This document shows positions 9,002-17,650 of a DNA stretch of 64,000 nucleotides, one piece after another. The translations under genes were made by a program, and so were the position numbers. This DNA comes from JBJXGV01 sp046160485 (GTDB taxonomy: Bacteria; Orphanbacterota; Orphanbacteria; JBJXGV01), in the NCBI GenBank assembly GCA_046160485.1, contig JBJXGV010000013.1, forward strand, positions 11,689 to 75,688, read 5' to 3'. The stretch's first letter is position 1, and each line of letters begins with the position of its first letter. The notes below the pieces were generated by a model, which saw nothing but the letters and a program-made list of their open reading frames with translations, had not been told where the DNA came from and did not search any database.

Positions 9002-9856
9002 TCAGTTCGCTCCGACGATTTCGATCTCGAAGAGTTTCGGCCAGAGTTTGCCGGTGACGAAGAGGCGGTCGGTGGCTTCGTCGTAGGCGATGCCGTTGAG
9101 GACGTCGACGCGCGGCGTGCGGTCTTCGGCGGTGAGAAGGCCGGAGAGATCGATCCACGCGCGGACGCGGCCCGTCTCGGGCGTGATGATCGCGACGCGG
9201 TCGGTGAGCCACACGTTCGCGTAGATCTCGCCGCGCACGAACTCGAGTTCGTTGAGGCCGCTGACGAGTGTGCCCTCCACCGTGCGGACATCGACGCTAT
9301 CCGTGGTGGCGAAGGTCGTCGCGTCGAGGAAACGCAGTCTCGGCGTGCCGTCGCTCATGACGAGCCGCGTCCTCTGGCGATCGCGCATCGCCGCGCCGCC
9401 ATCAGCACGCGCAGGCGAAGTGTTGTCGCACGCAATGCCCCAGCCTTCGGACGCGTACGCGAACGTGCGCGTCGATTCGAAGCTCGCGGCGCCGTAGACA
9501 AAGCCGACGTTACTGCGCCACGTAAGCTGCACGATCTGCGTGTCGACGAGTGCGATCCCTTCACCGAAGTATTGGCTCGCGAGCGGGCGCGAACGCAGCA
9601 CCGCGCCCGACTCGAGATCGACCTCGCGCAGCGTCGACGAGCCGTAGCCGCCCGTGCCTTCGTAGAGGCGCGTGCCGTCGTACGCGAGGCCTTGCGTGAA
9701 CGCGGCGCGGTCGTGTGGATAGATGTTCACGGCGGTGTAGCCGTAGGTGGGCGTGGCCGGCGTGGCGGCGGGCGGCGCGGCGTCGTCGCACGAGCAAGAG
9801 CCCGCGCCGAGCGCCACGAGCGCGATCGCGCCGAGCGCGCGTGTCATCGCGATCAC
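9002..9856 (-). CDS. glutaminyl-peptide cyclotransferase (glutamine cyclotransferase family), lipoprotein
   Basis: The 284-residue protein has a short hydrophobic leader ending in a Cys (ALGAIALVALGAGSC), suggesting a lipoprotein. Then comes the plant/bacterial glutamine cyclotransferase beta-propeller: YPHDRAAFTQGLAYDGTRLY, YEGTGGYGSSTLREVDLESG, QLTWRSNVGFVY, LNELEFVRGEIYANVWLTD, and the C-terminal VLNGIAYDEATDRLFVTGK. It converts N-terminal Gln to pyroglutamate on exported proteins. The GTG at 9856 overlaps the MOSC stop codon as GTGA and has GGAG five bases upstream; the in-frame ATG at 9847 is the alternative. It is last in the amidase-MOSC operon. Confidence 0.88.
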   Translation of the reverse strand: MIAMTRALGAIALVALGAGSCSCDDAAPPAATPATPTYGYTAVNIYPHDRAAFTQGLAYDGTRLYEGTGGYGSSTLREVDLESGAVLRSRPLASQYFGEGIALVDTQIVQLTWRSNVGFVYGAASFESTRTFAYASEGWGIACDNTSPARADGGAAMRDRQRTRLVMSDGTPRLRFLDATTFATTDSVDVRTVEGTLVSGLNELEFVRGEIYANVWLTDRVAIITPETGRVRAWIDLSGLLTAEDRTPRVDVLNGIAYDEATDRLFVTGKLWPKLFEIEIVGAN

Positions 9857-10458
9857 GCGCGCTCCATTCGCGAATCGTCGCGGAGCCGCGCGCAGTATGC
9901 GGCGAATTGCGCGGCGATCGTCGGGCGCGCGCCATCGTGCGCGCTTCCGGGTTCGAGCGCGCCCGCCGCCGTGAGCGCGATCGCGTCGCCCGCCTCGACC
10001 GCACCCTCGTCGAGCACCGCGAGATAGAAACCAGAGCGGCCGGCATCGAGGAAGCGCTCGACCATCGCGGGATCGCCGAAGCGCATGGCGAGCTTCGCGC
10101 ACGGATACCGCGGCTGGGTGACAGCGAAGCGCGCGCCGCCGATGGCGAGCACGTCGCCGGTACGCAAGCGCGATTCGTCGAGCGCCGCGACGGTAAGGTT
10201 CTCGCCAAACGAACCTGGCGGCAGATCGATTTCGCCGAGCGCTGCGCGCCAGTACGCGTAGTGCTCCGACGGGTATGCGTAGACGGCCTTGCGCGGTCCG
10301 CCGTGGACGCGCGGGTCGGCCTGCGCGTCGCCGTCGAGGCCGAGCGCGCGCGCGATCACCGGCCCTGCGACCGGCTCCTTGAAGAACGCGGTCGTGATCT
10401 CGCGGCCGCGCCAATCGACAACACGCGACTGCGCGACGTTGACCGACAGCACGCGCAT
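9853..10458 (-). CDS. MOSC domain protein (YiiM-like)
   Basis: 201 residues matching stand-alone MOSC proteins: start MRVLSVNV, DPRVHGGPRKAVYAYPSEHY, PPGSFGENLTVAALDE, GDVLAIGGARFAVTQPRYPC and the SGFYLAVLDEG stretch. The conserved Cys of the molybdenum-cofactor sulfurase C-terminal fold is in QPRYPCAKLAMR. Relatives bind molybdenum cofactor or detoxify N-hydroxylated bases. ATG 10458 matches family N-termini, but the in-frame GTG at 10482 overlaps the amidase stop as GTGA and would couple translation. It is the middle gene of the amidase-MOSC-cyclotransferase operon. Confidence 0.85.
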   Translation of the reverse strand: MRVLSVNVAQSRVVDWRGREITTAFFKEPVAGPVIARALGLDGDAQADPRVHGGPRKAVYAYPSEHYAYWRAALGEIDLPPGSFGENLTVAALDESRLRTGDVLAIGGARFAVTQPRYPCAKLAMRFGDPAMVERFLDAGRSGFYLAVLDEGAVEAGDAIALTAAGALEPGSAHDGARPTIAAQFAAYCARLRDDSRMERA

Positions 10459-10478
10459 CGCGGCCGCGCGCTCGTCCC

Positions 10479-12251
10479 TCACGCGGAAAGCTCGGCGCTC
10501 GGCAGAAACCGCGGCGCGTGGCGCGCGCGCGTCACCTGCTCGAACGCGTAGGCGATGCGGATGAGCGCGGGCTCGCTCCACGCGCGCCCGAAGAACGAAA
10601 CGCCGACGGGCAGCCCGAAGATCTGTCCCGCGGGCACCGTCACGTGCGGGTAGCCGGCCACCGCCGCGGGCGACGAGCATCCGCCCGAGTAGTGATCGCC
10701 GTTGATGAGATCGGTGGTCCACGCGGGGCCGCCCGTCGGCGCGAAGATCGCGTCGAGGTTGTGCGCGTTCATCACCGCGTCGATCCCTTCGGCGCGCGAG
10801 AGTTTGTGATTCTTCTTGAGCGCCGCGATGTACGCGCGCGACGAGAGCGGGCCCTTCTCCTGCGCCATGAGGAAAATCTCCTGGCCGAAGTAGGGCATCT
10901 CGCGGTTGCGATTCGCGTCGTTGTACGCGATGAGATCCGCGAGCGATCGCATCGGTGCGTGCGCGCCGTTGCCGCGAGCGCCGCCGTTCGCTGCGGACGC
11001 CACGCCGTCGCGCGCACCGCCGCCACCTGCGCCGCCCGCGCGCGCCGCGAGATACTTGTTCAGATCCGCCTTGAACTCGTAGAGAAGCACCTCGTACTCG
11101 GAGTCGTTGAACTGGCCGTCGGTAGCAATATTCGCCGGGTCGATGATCGTCGCGCCTGCGCGGCGCATTTCGCGGATCGCTCCCTCGAGGATGCGATCGA
11201 CGGCGTCGCTGAAGCCGAAGAAATTGCGCGCCACGCCGATGCGCGCGCCGCGCAGCGCGCCCGCGTCGAGGAGCGGCGCGATCTCCGCGGCGAACTTGCC
11301 GCGCCCGGCGCGCGTGACGGCGTCGCGATCGTCCGCGCCCGCGAGCGCCGCGAGCAAGATCGCCGCGTCGGCGACGCTGCGCGCCATCGGCCCCGCGGTG
11401 TCCTGGCTGTGCGCGATCGGAATGATCCCCGCGCGGCTCACGAGCCCGAGCGTCGGCTTGATCCCGACGATCCCGTTCATCGTCGCCGGGCACACGATCG
11501 AGCCGTCGGTTTCGGTGCCGACCGCGACCGCGCAGAGGCTCGCCGCGATCGCCGCGCCGGAGCCGGAACTCGAGCCGCACGGGTTCCGGTCGAGCGCGTA
11601 CGGATTGCGCGTCTGCCCTCCGCGCCCGCTCCATCCGCTCGTCGAATGCGTCGAGCGAAAATTCGCCCACTCGCTGAGATTGGTTTTTCCGAGGATGACG
11701 GCGCCGGCCTGGCGCAGGCGCTGCGCAACGAACGCGTCGCGCGCCGGTGCGGCGCCCGCGAGCGCGAGCGAACCCGCGGTCGTCATCATGCGATCGGCGG
11801 TGTCGATGTTGTCTTTCAGCAAGACGGGGATGCCATGCATCGGGCCGCGCACGCGGCCGGCGCGGCGCTCGGCATCGAGCGCGTCGGCGATTGCGAGCGC
11901 GTCGGGATTGATCTCGATCACCGAGTTGATCGCGGGGCCGCCGCGGTCGATCTCTTCGATGCGCGCGAGGTAGGCCGCGGCGATCGAGCGCGCGGTGTGG
12001 CGGCCCGAGGCCATCCACGCGGAGAGGTCGGCGATCGTCGCCTCGTCGAATTCGAACGCGCGCGGCGCGACATGGCGTGCGGCGGCGTTCGCGGCGCGGG
12101 ACGCAGCCGTCGCGTTCGCTGCGGCGCCATGGCCCGCGCGCGACACCGCGTCCGCCGCCGCGCCATCGTCCGCGCGCAGCGGCATCGTGCGCGCGAGCGC
12201 CGCCGCACCGCCCAAGAGTCCGATGTGCAAGAAATCGCGACGCTTCATCAT
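10479..12251 (-). CDS. amidase signature family enzyme, Tat-exported
   Basis: ATG at 12251 with GGAGGG upstream gives 590 residues. The start MMKRRDFLHIGLLGG is a twin-arginine signal. The amidase-signature catalytic triad is visible: Lys in PVLLKDNIDT, the Gly/Ser-rich GSSSGSGAAIAASL, and GTETDGSIVCPA with the nucleophilic Ser. This family hydrolyses carboxylic amides (glutaminase- or peptide-amidase-like); the substrate cannot be read from sequence. There is an Ala/Gly-rich insertion near 420-450. It starts a leftward operon with MOSC and glutaminyl cyclase, and is divergent from the BNR protein. Confidence 0.92.
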   Translation of the reverse strand: MMKRRDFLHIGLLGGAAALARTMPLRADDGAAADAVSRAGHGAAANATAASRAANAAARHVAPRAFEFDEATIADLSAWMASGRHTARSIAAAYLARIEEIDRGGPAINSVIEINPDALAIADALDAERRAGRVRGPMHGIPVLLKDNIDTADRMMTTAGSLALAGAAPARDAFVAQRLRQAGAVILGKTNLSEWANFRSTHSTSGWSGRGGQTRNPYALDRNPCGSSSGSGAAIAASLCAVAVGTETDGSIVCPATMNGIVGIKPTLGLVSRAGIIPIAHSQDTAGPMARSVADAAILLAALAGADDRDAVTRAGRGKFAAEIAPLLDAGALRGARIGVARNFFGFSDAVDRILEGAIREMRRAGATIIDPANIATDGQFNDSEYEVLLYEFKADLNKYLAARAGGAGGGGARDGVASAANGGARGNGAHAPMRSLADLIAYNDANRNREMPYFGQEIFLMAQEKGPLSSRAYIAALKKNHKLSRAEGIDAVMNAHNLDAIFAPTGGPAWTTDLINGDHYSGGCSSPAAVAGYPHVTVPAGQIFGLPVGVSFFGRAWSEPALIRIAYAFEQVTRARHAPRFLPSAELSA

Positions 12252-12447
12252 GTGAGTCGTCCCTCCGTGGCGAATCGAGCGGACGTGCGGGGTTTCGTCG
12301 CGTCGGCGCGACGTCGCGAGCGCCGCGATGATAGCGCATCGCGCGGCCGGGCGCGCCGATGTGCTAACGTCTGCGCTCATCGTCTTGCCGCGCTCCTCTC
12401 CCGGCGACGCGCGGTTCATCGGCTTCCCTCGCACAGGAGGACCATCC

Positions 12448-15360
12448 GTGTCTCTTCCCCGCCATGCTGTGTGGCTCGTACTTGCCGCCGTCTCGATCGC
12501 CGTTCCCTCGCTTCGGCCCGCACTGAGCCAGACGGCGACGGCCACGGGTTCGGCCGCCGCGGCGCCCGTAATCGCGGCTGCGAGCGCGGACTCCGCCGCG
12601 AGCGCGCCCGCCGCGCCGCGCGCCCCGCGCTCGCTCACGACCGACGACCTCAAGGCGCTCGCGTGGCGCAGCGTCGGCCCCGCGAACATGGGCGGCCGCG
12701 TCGCCGACATCGCGATCGCGCCGGGAAAAGCGAAAACCTTCTACGTGGCATTCGGCACCGGCGGCCTCTTCAAGACCGACAACGCCGGCACGACGTTCTC
12801 GCCGCTCTTCGACAAAGAGGAGACGGCGTCGATCGGGTCGGTTGTCGTCGTCGACGCGCCGCCGAGCTGGGCCGGCTGGAAGGAAGAAGAGGCGAAGGAA
12901 GCGAAGGCCGACGCAGACAAAGCGAAGGGCGCGGCCGACGCGAAGACCGAGAAGGGCGACAAGGGCAAGAAGCCGCAGACGCTCGAGGAAAAGCGCCGCG
13001 AGAAGGGGCGCGGCAAGATCGTGTGGGTCGGCACGGGCGAGGGGAACGGGCGCAACAGCTCGTCGTGGGGGCGCGGCGTCTATCGCTCGACCGACGGCGG
13101 CGGTTCGTTCACGAAGCTCGGGCTTGCGGACTCGCACGACATCCCGCGGCTGGCGGTCGATCCGCGCAACCCGGACGTCTGCTACGCCGCCGCGCTCGGC
13201 CACCTCTGGGGCGCGAACGCGGAGCGCGGCGTCTACAAAACCGCCGACGGCGGCAAAACGTGGAAGGCGTCGCTTCAGATCGATGAGAACACAGGCGCGT
13301 GCGACGTCATCCTCGATCCGTCGAATCCGAACACGGTGTATGCGGCGATGTACATGCGCCGCCGCACGCCGTGGAGCTTCACGAGCGGCGGGCCGGAGGG
13401 CGGCATCTACCGCTCGCGCGACGGCGGCGCATCGTGGACGAAGCTCACGAACGGCCTCCCCGCGCAAACCGGCCGCATCGGCCTCGACGTCTACGCGAAG
13501 GATCCGCGCATTCTCTACGCGGTCGTCGAGTCGGACGAGGGGGGCAACTCGCTGAGCCCGTGGACCGACCAGAGCCGCGCGGGCGGCGTCTTCCGCTCCG
13601 ACGACGGCGGCGACACGTGGACGCGCGTCAGCGATCGCAACCCGCGGCCGTTCTACTTCTCGAAGATTCGCGTCGACCCGACGAACGACCAGCGCGTCTA
13701 CCTCGCCGCGTTCGTGCTCTACGTCTCCGACGACGGCGGCAAGACGTTTCGCGCGGGTGGCACGCGCACGCCGCACATCGACATTCACGCGCTCGTGATC
13801 GACCCCGCGGACACCGACCACCTGCTCATGGGGACCGACGGCGGCATTTACGTTTCGTGGGACGGCGCGAAGACGTGGGACTTCCTCAACAATGTCGCGG
13901 CCGGCGAGTTCTACAACATCGCGCTCGACATGAGCGATCCGTACCGCATCGGCGGCGGGCTGCAGGACAACGGGAGCTGGCTCGGCGTGAGCGGCACGAT
14001 CAAGGAGAGCGCAGGCGGCGGCGCGGGCGCGGCGGGCACCGGCATCACGAACCACGATTGGGAGATCGTCAATTGGGGCGATGGGTACCATTTCGGATTC
14101 GATCCGAGCGATCCGAACATCGTGTTTGCCGAGTGGCAGGGCGGCGGGCTCGTGCGGATCAATCTCGCGACGGGCGTGCGGAATCAGATTTATCCCGCAC
14201 CGAAAGAGGGGCAGCCGCGTTACCGGTTCAATTGGAACTCGCCGTTCCTCGTGTCGCAGCACACGGCGCCGGGCGAACCGGCGAACCTCTACTTCGGCGG
14301 CAACTATGTCTTCAAGCTGTTCGGGCGCGGCGACCGCTGGGAGCGGATCAGTGAAGACTTGTCCACGCGCGACGTCGAGAAGATCGTGACGGTCGGGAGC
14401 GAAGCGGAGACGCACGGGACGGTCGTGGCGCTCGCCGAGTCGCCGGTCGCCGCGGGGATGGTGTGGGCCGGCACCGACGACGGACTCGTGCACGTCACCG
14501 CGAACGACGGCAAGTCGTGGGCGAACGTCACGCCGCCGGATGCGGGCGGGCTTTACATCTCGCGCATCGAGGCGTCGCACCACGATCGCGAGGTCGCGTA
14601 CGTCGCGGTCGACGGCCACCGCAGCGACAAGATGGAGCCGCGCCTCTTCAAGACGAGCGATCGCGGCGCGACGTGGGTGTCGATTGCGGGTGACCTGCCC
14701 GCCGGCTCCCCCGTAAAGGTCGTGCGCGAGGATCGCGGCAACGCGGCCGTTCTCTACGCCGGCACCGAGACCGCGGCGTTCGTTTCGGTCGACGGCGGCG
14801 CGCACTGGGTGAAGATGAACGGCGAGTCGCTGCCGACCGTCGCCGTCGACGACTTGCAGCAGCATCCGCGCGAGATGGATCTGGTCGCCGGAACGCACGG
14901 CCGCTCGATCTACGTGCTCGACGACGCCTCGCCGATCTCGCAGCTCTCGCAGGCCGTGCTCGATTCGGCGCTCTACGTGTTCGACGTAAAACCCGCGAAG
15001 CCGCGACTTTTCCGCATGTACGAAGGCTTTTGGTCGGACAGCTTCTTCACCGCGAAGAATCCGCCGATGGGCGCGCGCATTACGTACTGGCTGCGCGACT
15101 ACAACGGCGAGGACGTGAGCGTCTCGATCGCGGACGCGGAGGGGCGCGCCGTGCGCAAGCTCAGCGGCGGAAACCGCCCCGGCATGAACCGCGTCGTGTG
15201 GGATCTCGAGCGAGAGAGCTTCGACAAACTGCCGAACCCGGACGGCGATCTCGGGCAGAAGCAGTTCGTGCCGGCGGGCGAGTACACGGTGACGGTGTCG
15301 CGCGGGAAGGTGTCGGGGTCGCGGCCGATCACGGTATTGCCGGCGCCGGGCGCGAAGTAG
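12448..15360 (+). CDS. secreted BNR/sortilin-like beta-propeller protein
   Basis: GTG at 12448 with AGGAGG seven bases upstream gives 970 residues and a signal peptide (VWLVLAAVSIAVPSL). The upstream part of the same frame overlaps the divergent promoter region and is unlikely to be used. Many BNR/Asp-box motifs occur (YRSTDGGGSFTKL, YKTADGGKTWKA, FRSDDGGDTWTRV, FKTSDRGATWVS), forming the two-propeller fold of VPS10/sortilin-like 'glycosyl hydrolase' proteins, with a C-terminal beta domain. Residues about 143-191 are a Lys/Glu/Ala-rich insertion inside the first propeller. It is probably an extracellular or periplasmic binding protein; enzymatic activity is not assured. Confidence 0.88.
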   Translation: MSLPRHAVWLVLAAVSIAVPSLRPALSQTATATGSAAAAPVIAAASADSAASAPAAPRAPRSLTTDDLKALAWRSVGPANMGGRVADIAIAPGKAKTFYVAFGTGGLFKTDNAGTTFSPLFDKEETASIGSVVVVDAPPSWAGWKEEEAKEAKADADKAKGAADAKTEKGDKGKKPQTLEEKRREKGRGKIVWVGTGEGNGRNSSSWGRGVYRSTDGGGSFTKLGLADSHDIPRLAVDPRNPDVCYAAALGHLWGANAERGVYKTADGGKTWKASLQIDENTGACDVILDPSNPNTVYAAMYMRRRTPWSFTSGGPEGGIYRSRDGGASWTKLTNGLPAQTGRIGLDVYAKDPRILYAVVESDEGGNSLSPWTDQSRAGGVFRSDDGGDTWTRVSDRNPRPFYFSKIRVDPTNDQRVYLAAFVLYVSDDGGKTFRAGGTRTPHIDIHALVIDPADTDHLLMGTDGGIYVSWDGAKTWDFLNNVAAGEFYNIALDMSDPYRIGGGLQDNGSWLGVSGTIKESAGGGAGAAGTGITNHDWEIVNWGDGYHFGFDPSDPNIVFAEWQGGGLVRINLATGVRNQIYPAPKEGQPRYRFNWNSPFLVSQHTAPGEPANLYFGGNYVFKLFGRGDRWERISEDLSTRDVEKIVTVGSEAETHGTVVALAESPVAAGMVWAGTDDGLVHVTANDGKSWANVTPPDAGGLYISRIEASHHDREVAYVAVDGHRSDKMEPRLFKTSDRGATWVSIAGDLPAGSPVKVVREDRGNAAVLYAGTETAAFVSVDGGAHWVKMNGESLPTVAVDDLQQHPREMDLVAGTHGRSIYVLDDASPISQLSQAVLDSALYVFDVKPAKPRLFRMYEGFWSDSFFTAKNPPMGARITYWLRDYNGEDVSVSIADAEGRAVRKLSGGNRPGMNRVVWDLERESFDKLPNPDGDLGQKQFVPAGEYTVTVSRGKVSGSRPITVLPAPGAK

Positions 15361-15434
15361 CAGCGGCCGCGACGCGGACGCGGCGCGCGCCGGGACCCTT
15401 GACGCGCGCGCCGCCGCCGCTCACTATTCGGCGC

Positions 15435-16727
15435 ATGACAAACCATCGAAAAAAGCTCGCAATTCTGGTCGCTGGCGGGCCCGCGCCCGGAATCAATAGC
15501 GTGATCGGCGCGGCGACGATCCGCTGCGCGCTCGAAGGCGTCGAGGTGCTCGGCATCAAGGACGGCTTCGAGTGGCTCATGCACGGCAACATCGATCACG
15601 TCATGCCGCTGACGATCGACGCCGTCAGCCGCATCCACTTCCGCGGCGGCTCGTTCATCGGCATCTCGCGCGCCAACCCCACGCTCGACCCGCAGCACCT
15701 CGAAAACACGGTCATCTCGCTTCTGCGCCTCAACGTTTCCGACCTCATCACGATCGGCGGCGACGACACGGCGTTCTCGGCGATGAAACTCGCGGAGAAG
15801 GCGGCCGGGCGCATCCACGTCGTTCACGTGCCGAAGACGATCGACAACGACCTCGGGCTCCCGCCGTCGGTCGACACGTTCGGATTCCAGACCGCGCGGC
15901 ACTTCGGCGTCGACATTGTGAAAAACATCATGGTCGATGCGCACACAACGTCTCGCTGGTATTTCATTATTTCGATGGGGCGCAAAGCGGGGCATCTGGC
16001 GCTCGGCATCGGGAAGGCCGCGGGCGCCACGCTCACGCTGATTCCCGAAGAGTTCGAGCCGGGGCCGATCCGTTACGCGACGATCGTCGACACGCTCGTC
16101 GGCGCGATCATCAAGCGGCTGAGCTATGGGCGGCGCGACGGCGTGGCGGTGATCGCCGAGGGCGTCGTGCTCGGCATGGACCCGGGCGAACTCGCCGAAC
16201 TCGAACTCCTCGAGCGCGACGCGCACGGCAACCCGCGCATCGCCGAGGTCAACATCGGCGAAATATTAAAGAAGTCGGTGGCCGCGCGACTGAAGGAGTT
16301 CGGCATGAAGACGTCGATCGTCGCGAAGAACATCGGCTACGAGCTGCGCTGCGCCGACCCGATCCCGCTCGACATGGAGTACACGCGCGACCTCGGCTAC
16401 TGCGCCGCGAAGTACCTGATCGAGGACGGCAGCGGCGTGATGATCTCGATGCAGGCCGGGCGATTCGTGCCCGTTCCGTTCGAGGAGATGCTGGACGCGA
16501 AGACGGGGCGCGCGGCGATTCGGCTCGTCGACGTGCGCAGCACTCGCTACGCGATCGCGCGGCGCTACATGATTCGCCTCCGCCGCGACGACTTCGAGGA
16601 TCCGCACGAGCTCGCGAAGTTCGCCGCGACGGCCGGCGTCAGCCTCGCGCAGTTCCGCGAGCAGTTCGGTTACCTCATCGAATTCGAGCCGCCGCACCTC
16701 CTCTTGCGCGACGAGGTCACCGCGTAG
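15435..16727 (+). CDS. pfp: 6-phosphofructokinase, predicted pyrophosphate-dependent
   Basis: 430 residues of the phosphofructokinase A family: KLAILVAGGPAPGINSVI, the catalytic PKTIDNDLGLPP, and MGRKAGHLALGIGKAAG. The phosphoryl-donor loop reads TIGGDDTAFSA, with Asp at the position that is Gly (GGDGS) in ATP enzymes, and Lys precedes TIDND where ATP enzymes have Gly. In known PFKs this Asp/Lys pair marks use of pyrophosphate, which makes the step reversible. ATG 15435 has no clear ribosome site, but the conserved N-terminus fits it. It stands alone between the BNR and DUF937 genes. Confidence 0.9.
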   Translation: MTNHRKKLAILVAGGPAPGINSVIGAATIRCALEGVEVLGIKDGFEWLMHGNIDHVMPLTIDAVSRIHFRGGSFIGISRANPTLDPQHLENTVISLLRLNVSDLITIGGDDTAFSAMKLAEKAAGRIHVVHVPKTIDNDLGLPPSVDTFGFQTARHFGVDIVKNIMVDAHTTSRWYFIISMGRKAGHLALGIGKAAGATLTLIPEEFEPGPIRYATIVDTLVGAIIKRLSYGRRDGVAVIAEGVVLGMDPGELAELELLERDAHGNPRIAEVNIGEILKKSVAARLKEFGMKTSIVAKNIGYELRCADPIPLDMEYTRDLGYCAAKYLIEDGSGVMISMQAGRFVPVPFEEMLDAKTGRAAIRLVDVRSTRYAIARRYMIRLRRDDFEDPHELAKFAATAGVSLAQFREQFGYLIEFEPPHLLLRDEVTA

Positions 16728-16878
16728 CGCCGGGCGCCCCGCGCGCGACGCAGCATACGAGAGCATGGCGCGCCGGGCCTCTCCTGGCGCGCGACGCGAC
16801 TGAGCGCGCGACGCTGCCAATTTCGCGTCGTTCACCGATCGATCCACGAAACACCACGCCCACACAAAGGAGTCGTAA

Positions 16879-17499
16879 ATGAGTTCATTGATCGAGATGT
16901 TGACGCAACAAATTAGCGGCGGTGCGCTTTCGCAGATGAGCCGCAAGCTCGGGACCAACGAAGGCGCGACGCAAGCGGCCGTGAGCGCCGCGGTGCCGCT
17001 CTTGATCGCCGCACTCGCGAAGAATGCCGCGCAGCCGGAGGGCGCGCAGGCGCTTCACCAGGCGCTCGCGCGCGATCACGACGGCGGCCTGCTCGATGAC
17101 GTCGCGGGCTTCCTCGGCGGCGGCGGCGCGGGGGCGGGCGCGACGCCTGGAGCCGGCGCGGCGGACGGCGCGGGGATTCTGCGCCACGTGCTCGGCGATC
17201 GCCGCGGCGCGCTCGAGTCGAAGCTCGGCGGCGCGGCGGGGCTCGATGCCAACGCCACGGCGCGGCTCCTCGAGATGGTCGCGCCGCTCGTGATGGGCGC
17301 GCTCGGGCGGGCGCAGCGCCAAGGCGGCCTCGACGCCGGCGCACTCGCGTCGATGCTCGGCGGCCAAAGCGCCGCGGCGCGCGCGCAGTCGCCCGACGTC
17401 ATGGGCATGCTCGGGTCTCTCCTCGACTCCGACAAAGACGGCAGCGTCGTCGACGACCTCGGACGCATCGCCGGAAAACTCTTCGGCGGGAAGTCGTAG
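16879..17499 (+). CDS. DUF937 family protein
   Basis: ATG with AAAGGAG upstream; 206 residues. The sequence (LIEMLTQQISGGALSQMSRK, then AVPLLIAALAKNAA, LDDVAGFLGGGG, MLGSLLDSDKDGSVVDDLGR) matches DUF937/YidB-like proteins, soluble, Ala/Gly-rich, with repeated helical segments around a glycine-rich linker near residue 80-95. The SDKDGSVVDD loop resembles a calcium-binding or acidic turn. Function in this family is unknown. It is followed 20 bases downstream by a GC palindrome that may act as a terminator. Confidence 0.88.
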   Translation: MSSLIEMLTQQISGGALSQMSRKLGTNEGATQAAVSAAVPLLIAALAKNAAQPEGAQALHQALARDHDGGLLDDVAGFLGGGGAGAGATPGAGAADGAGILRHVLGDRRGALESKLGGAAGLDANATARLLEMVAPLVMGALGRAQRQGGLDAGALASMLGGQSAAARAQSPDVMGMLGSLLDSDKDGSVVDDLGRIAGKLFGGKS

Positions 17500-17522
17500 C
17501 GCGCACGGCGGCGAGGTCATTC

Positions 17523-17551
17523 GCGCGGCGGCCGTCTCGTCGCCGCGCGCC
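17523..17551. repeat. GC-rich palindrome, possible transcription stop
   Basis: A GCGCGGCGG stem faces CGCCGCGCGC across a short loop just after the DUF937 stop codon. It resembles the palindromes at 18403-18436 and 19421-19454. No T-run follows, so an intrinsic terminator is only a possibility. Confidence 0.35.
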
Positions 17552-17650
17552 TGCCACGTTCTGGCGTCTGTCACAAATCCTCTCGCTCGCCTGCTCCTTG
17601 TTTCGAAGAACGGCACGCTCCATTCGCCACACTCGAGCAAGGAGGATTTT

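Noticed and set aside
10518..13286. 922-codon open frame on the plus strand opposite the amidase and extending into the BNR gene
   Set aside because: Almost pure Arg/Ala/Val composition and antisense to two well-supported genes.
12364..14898. 844-codon open frame on the minus strand under the BNR protein gene
   Set aside because: Arg/Val-rich composition without motifs, no ribosome site, and it mirrors the codon pattern of the plus-strand gene; a GC-rich shadow.
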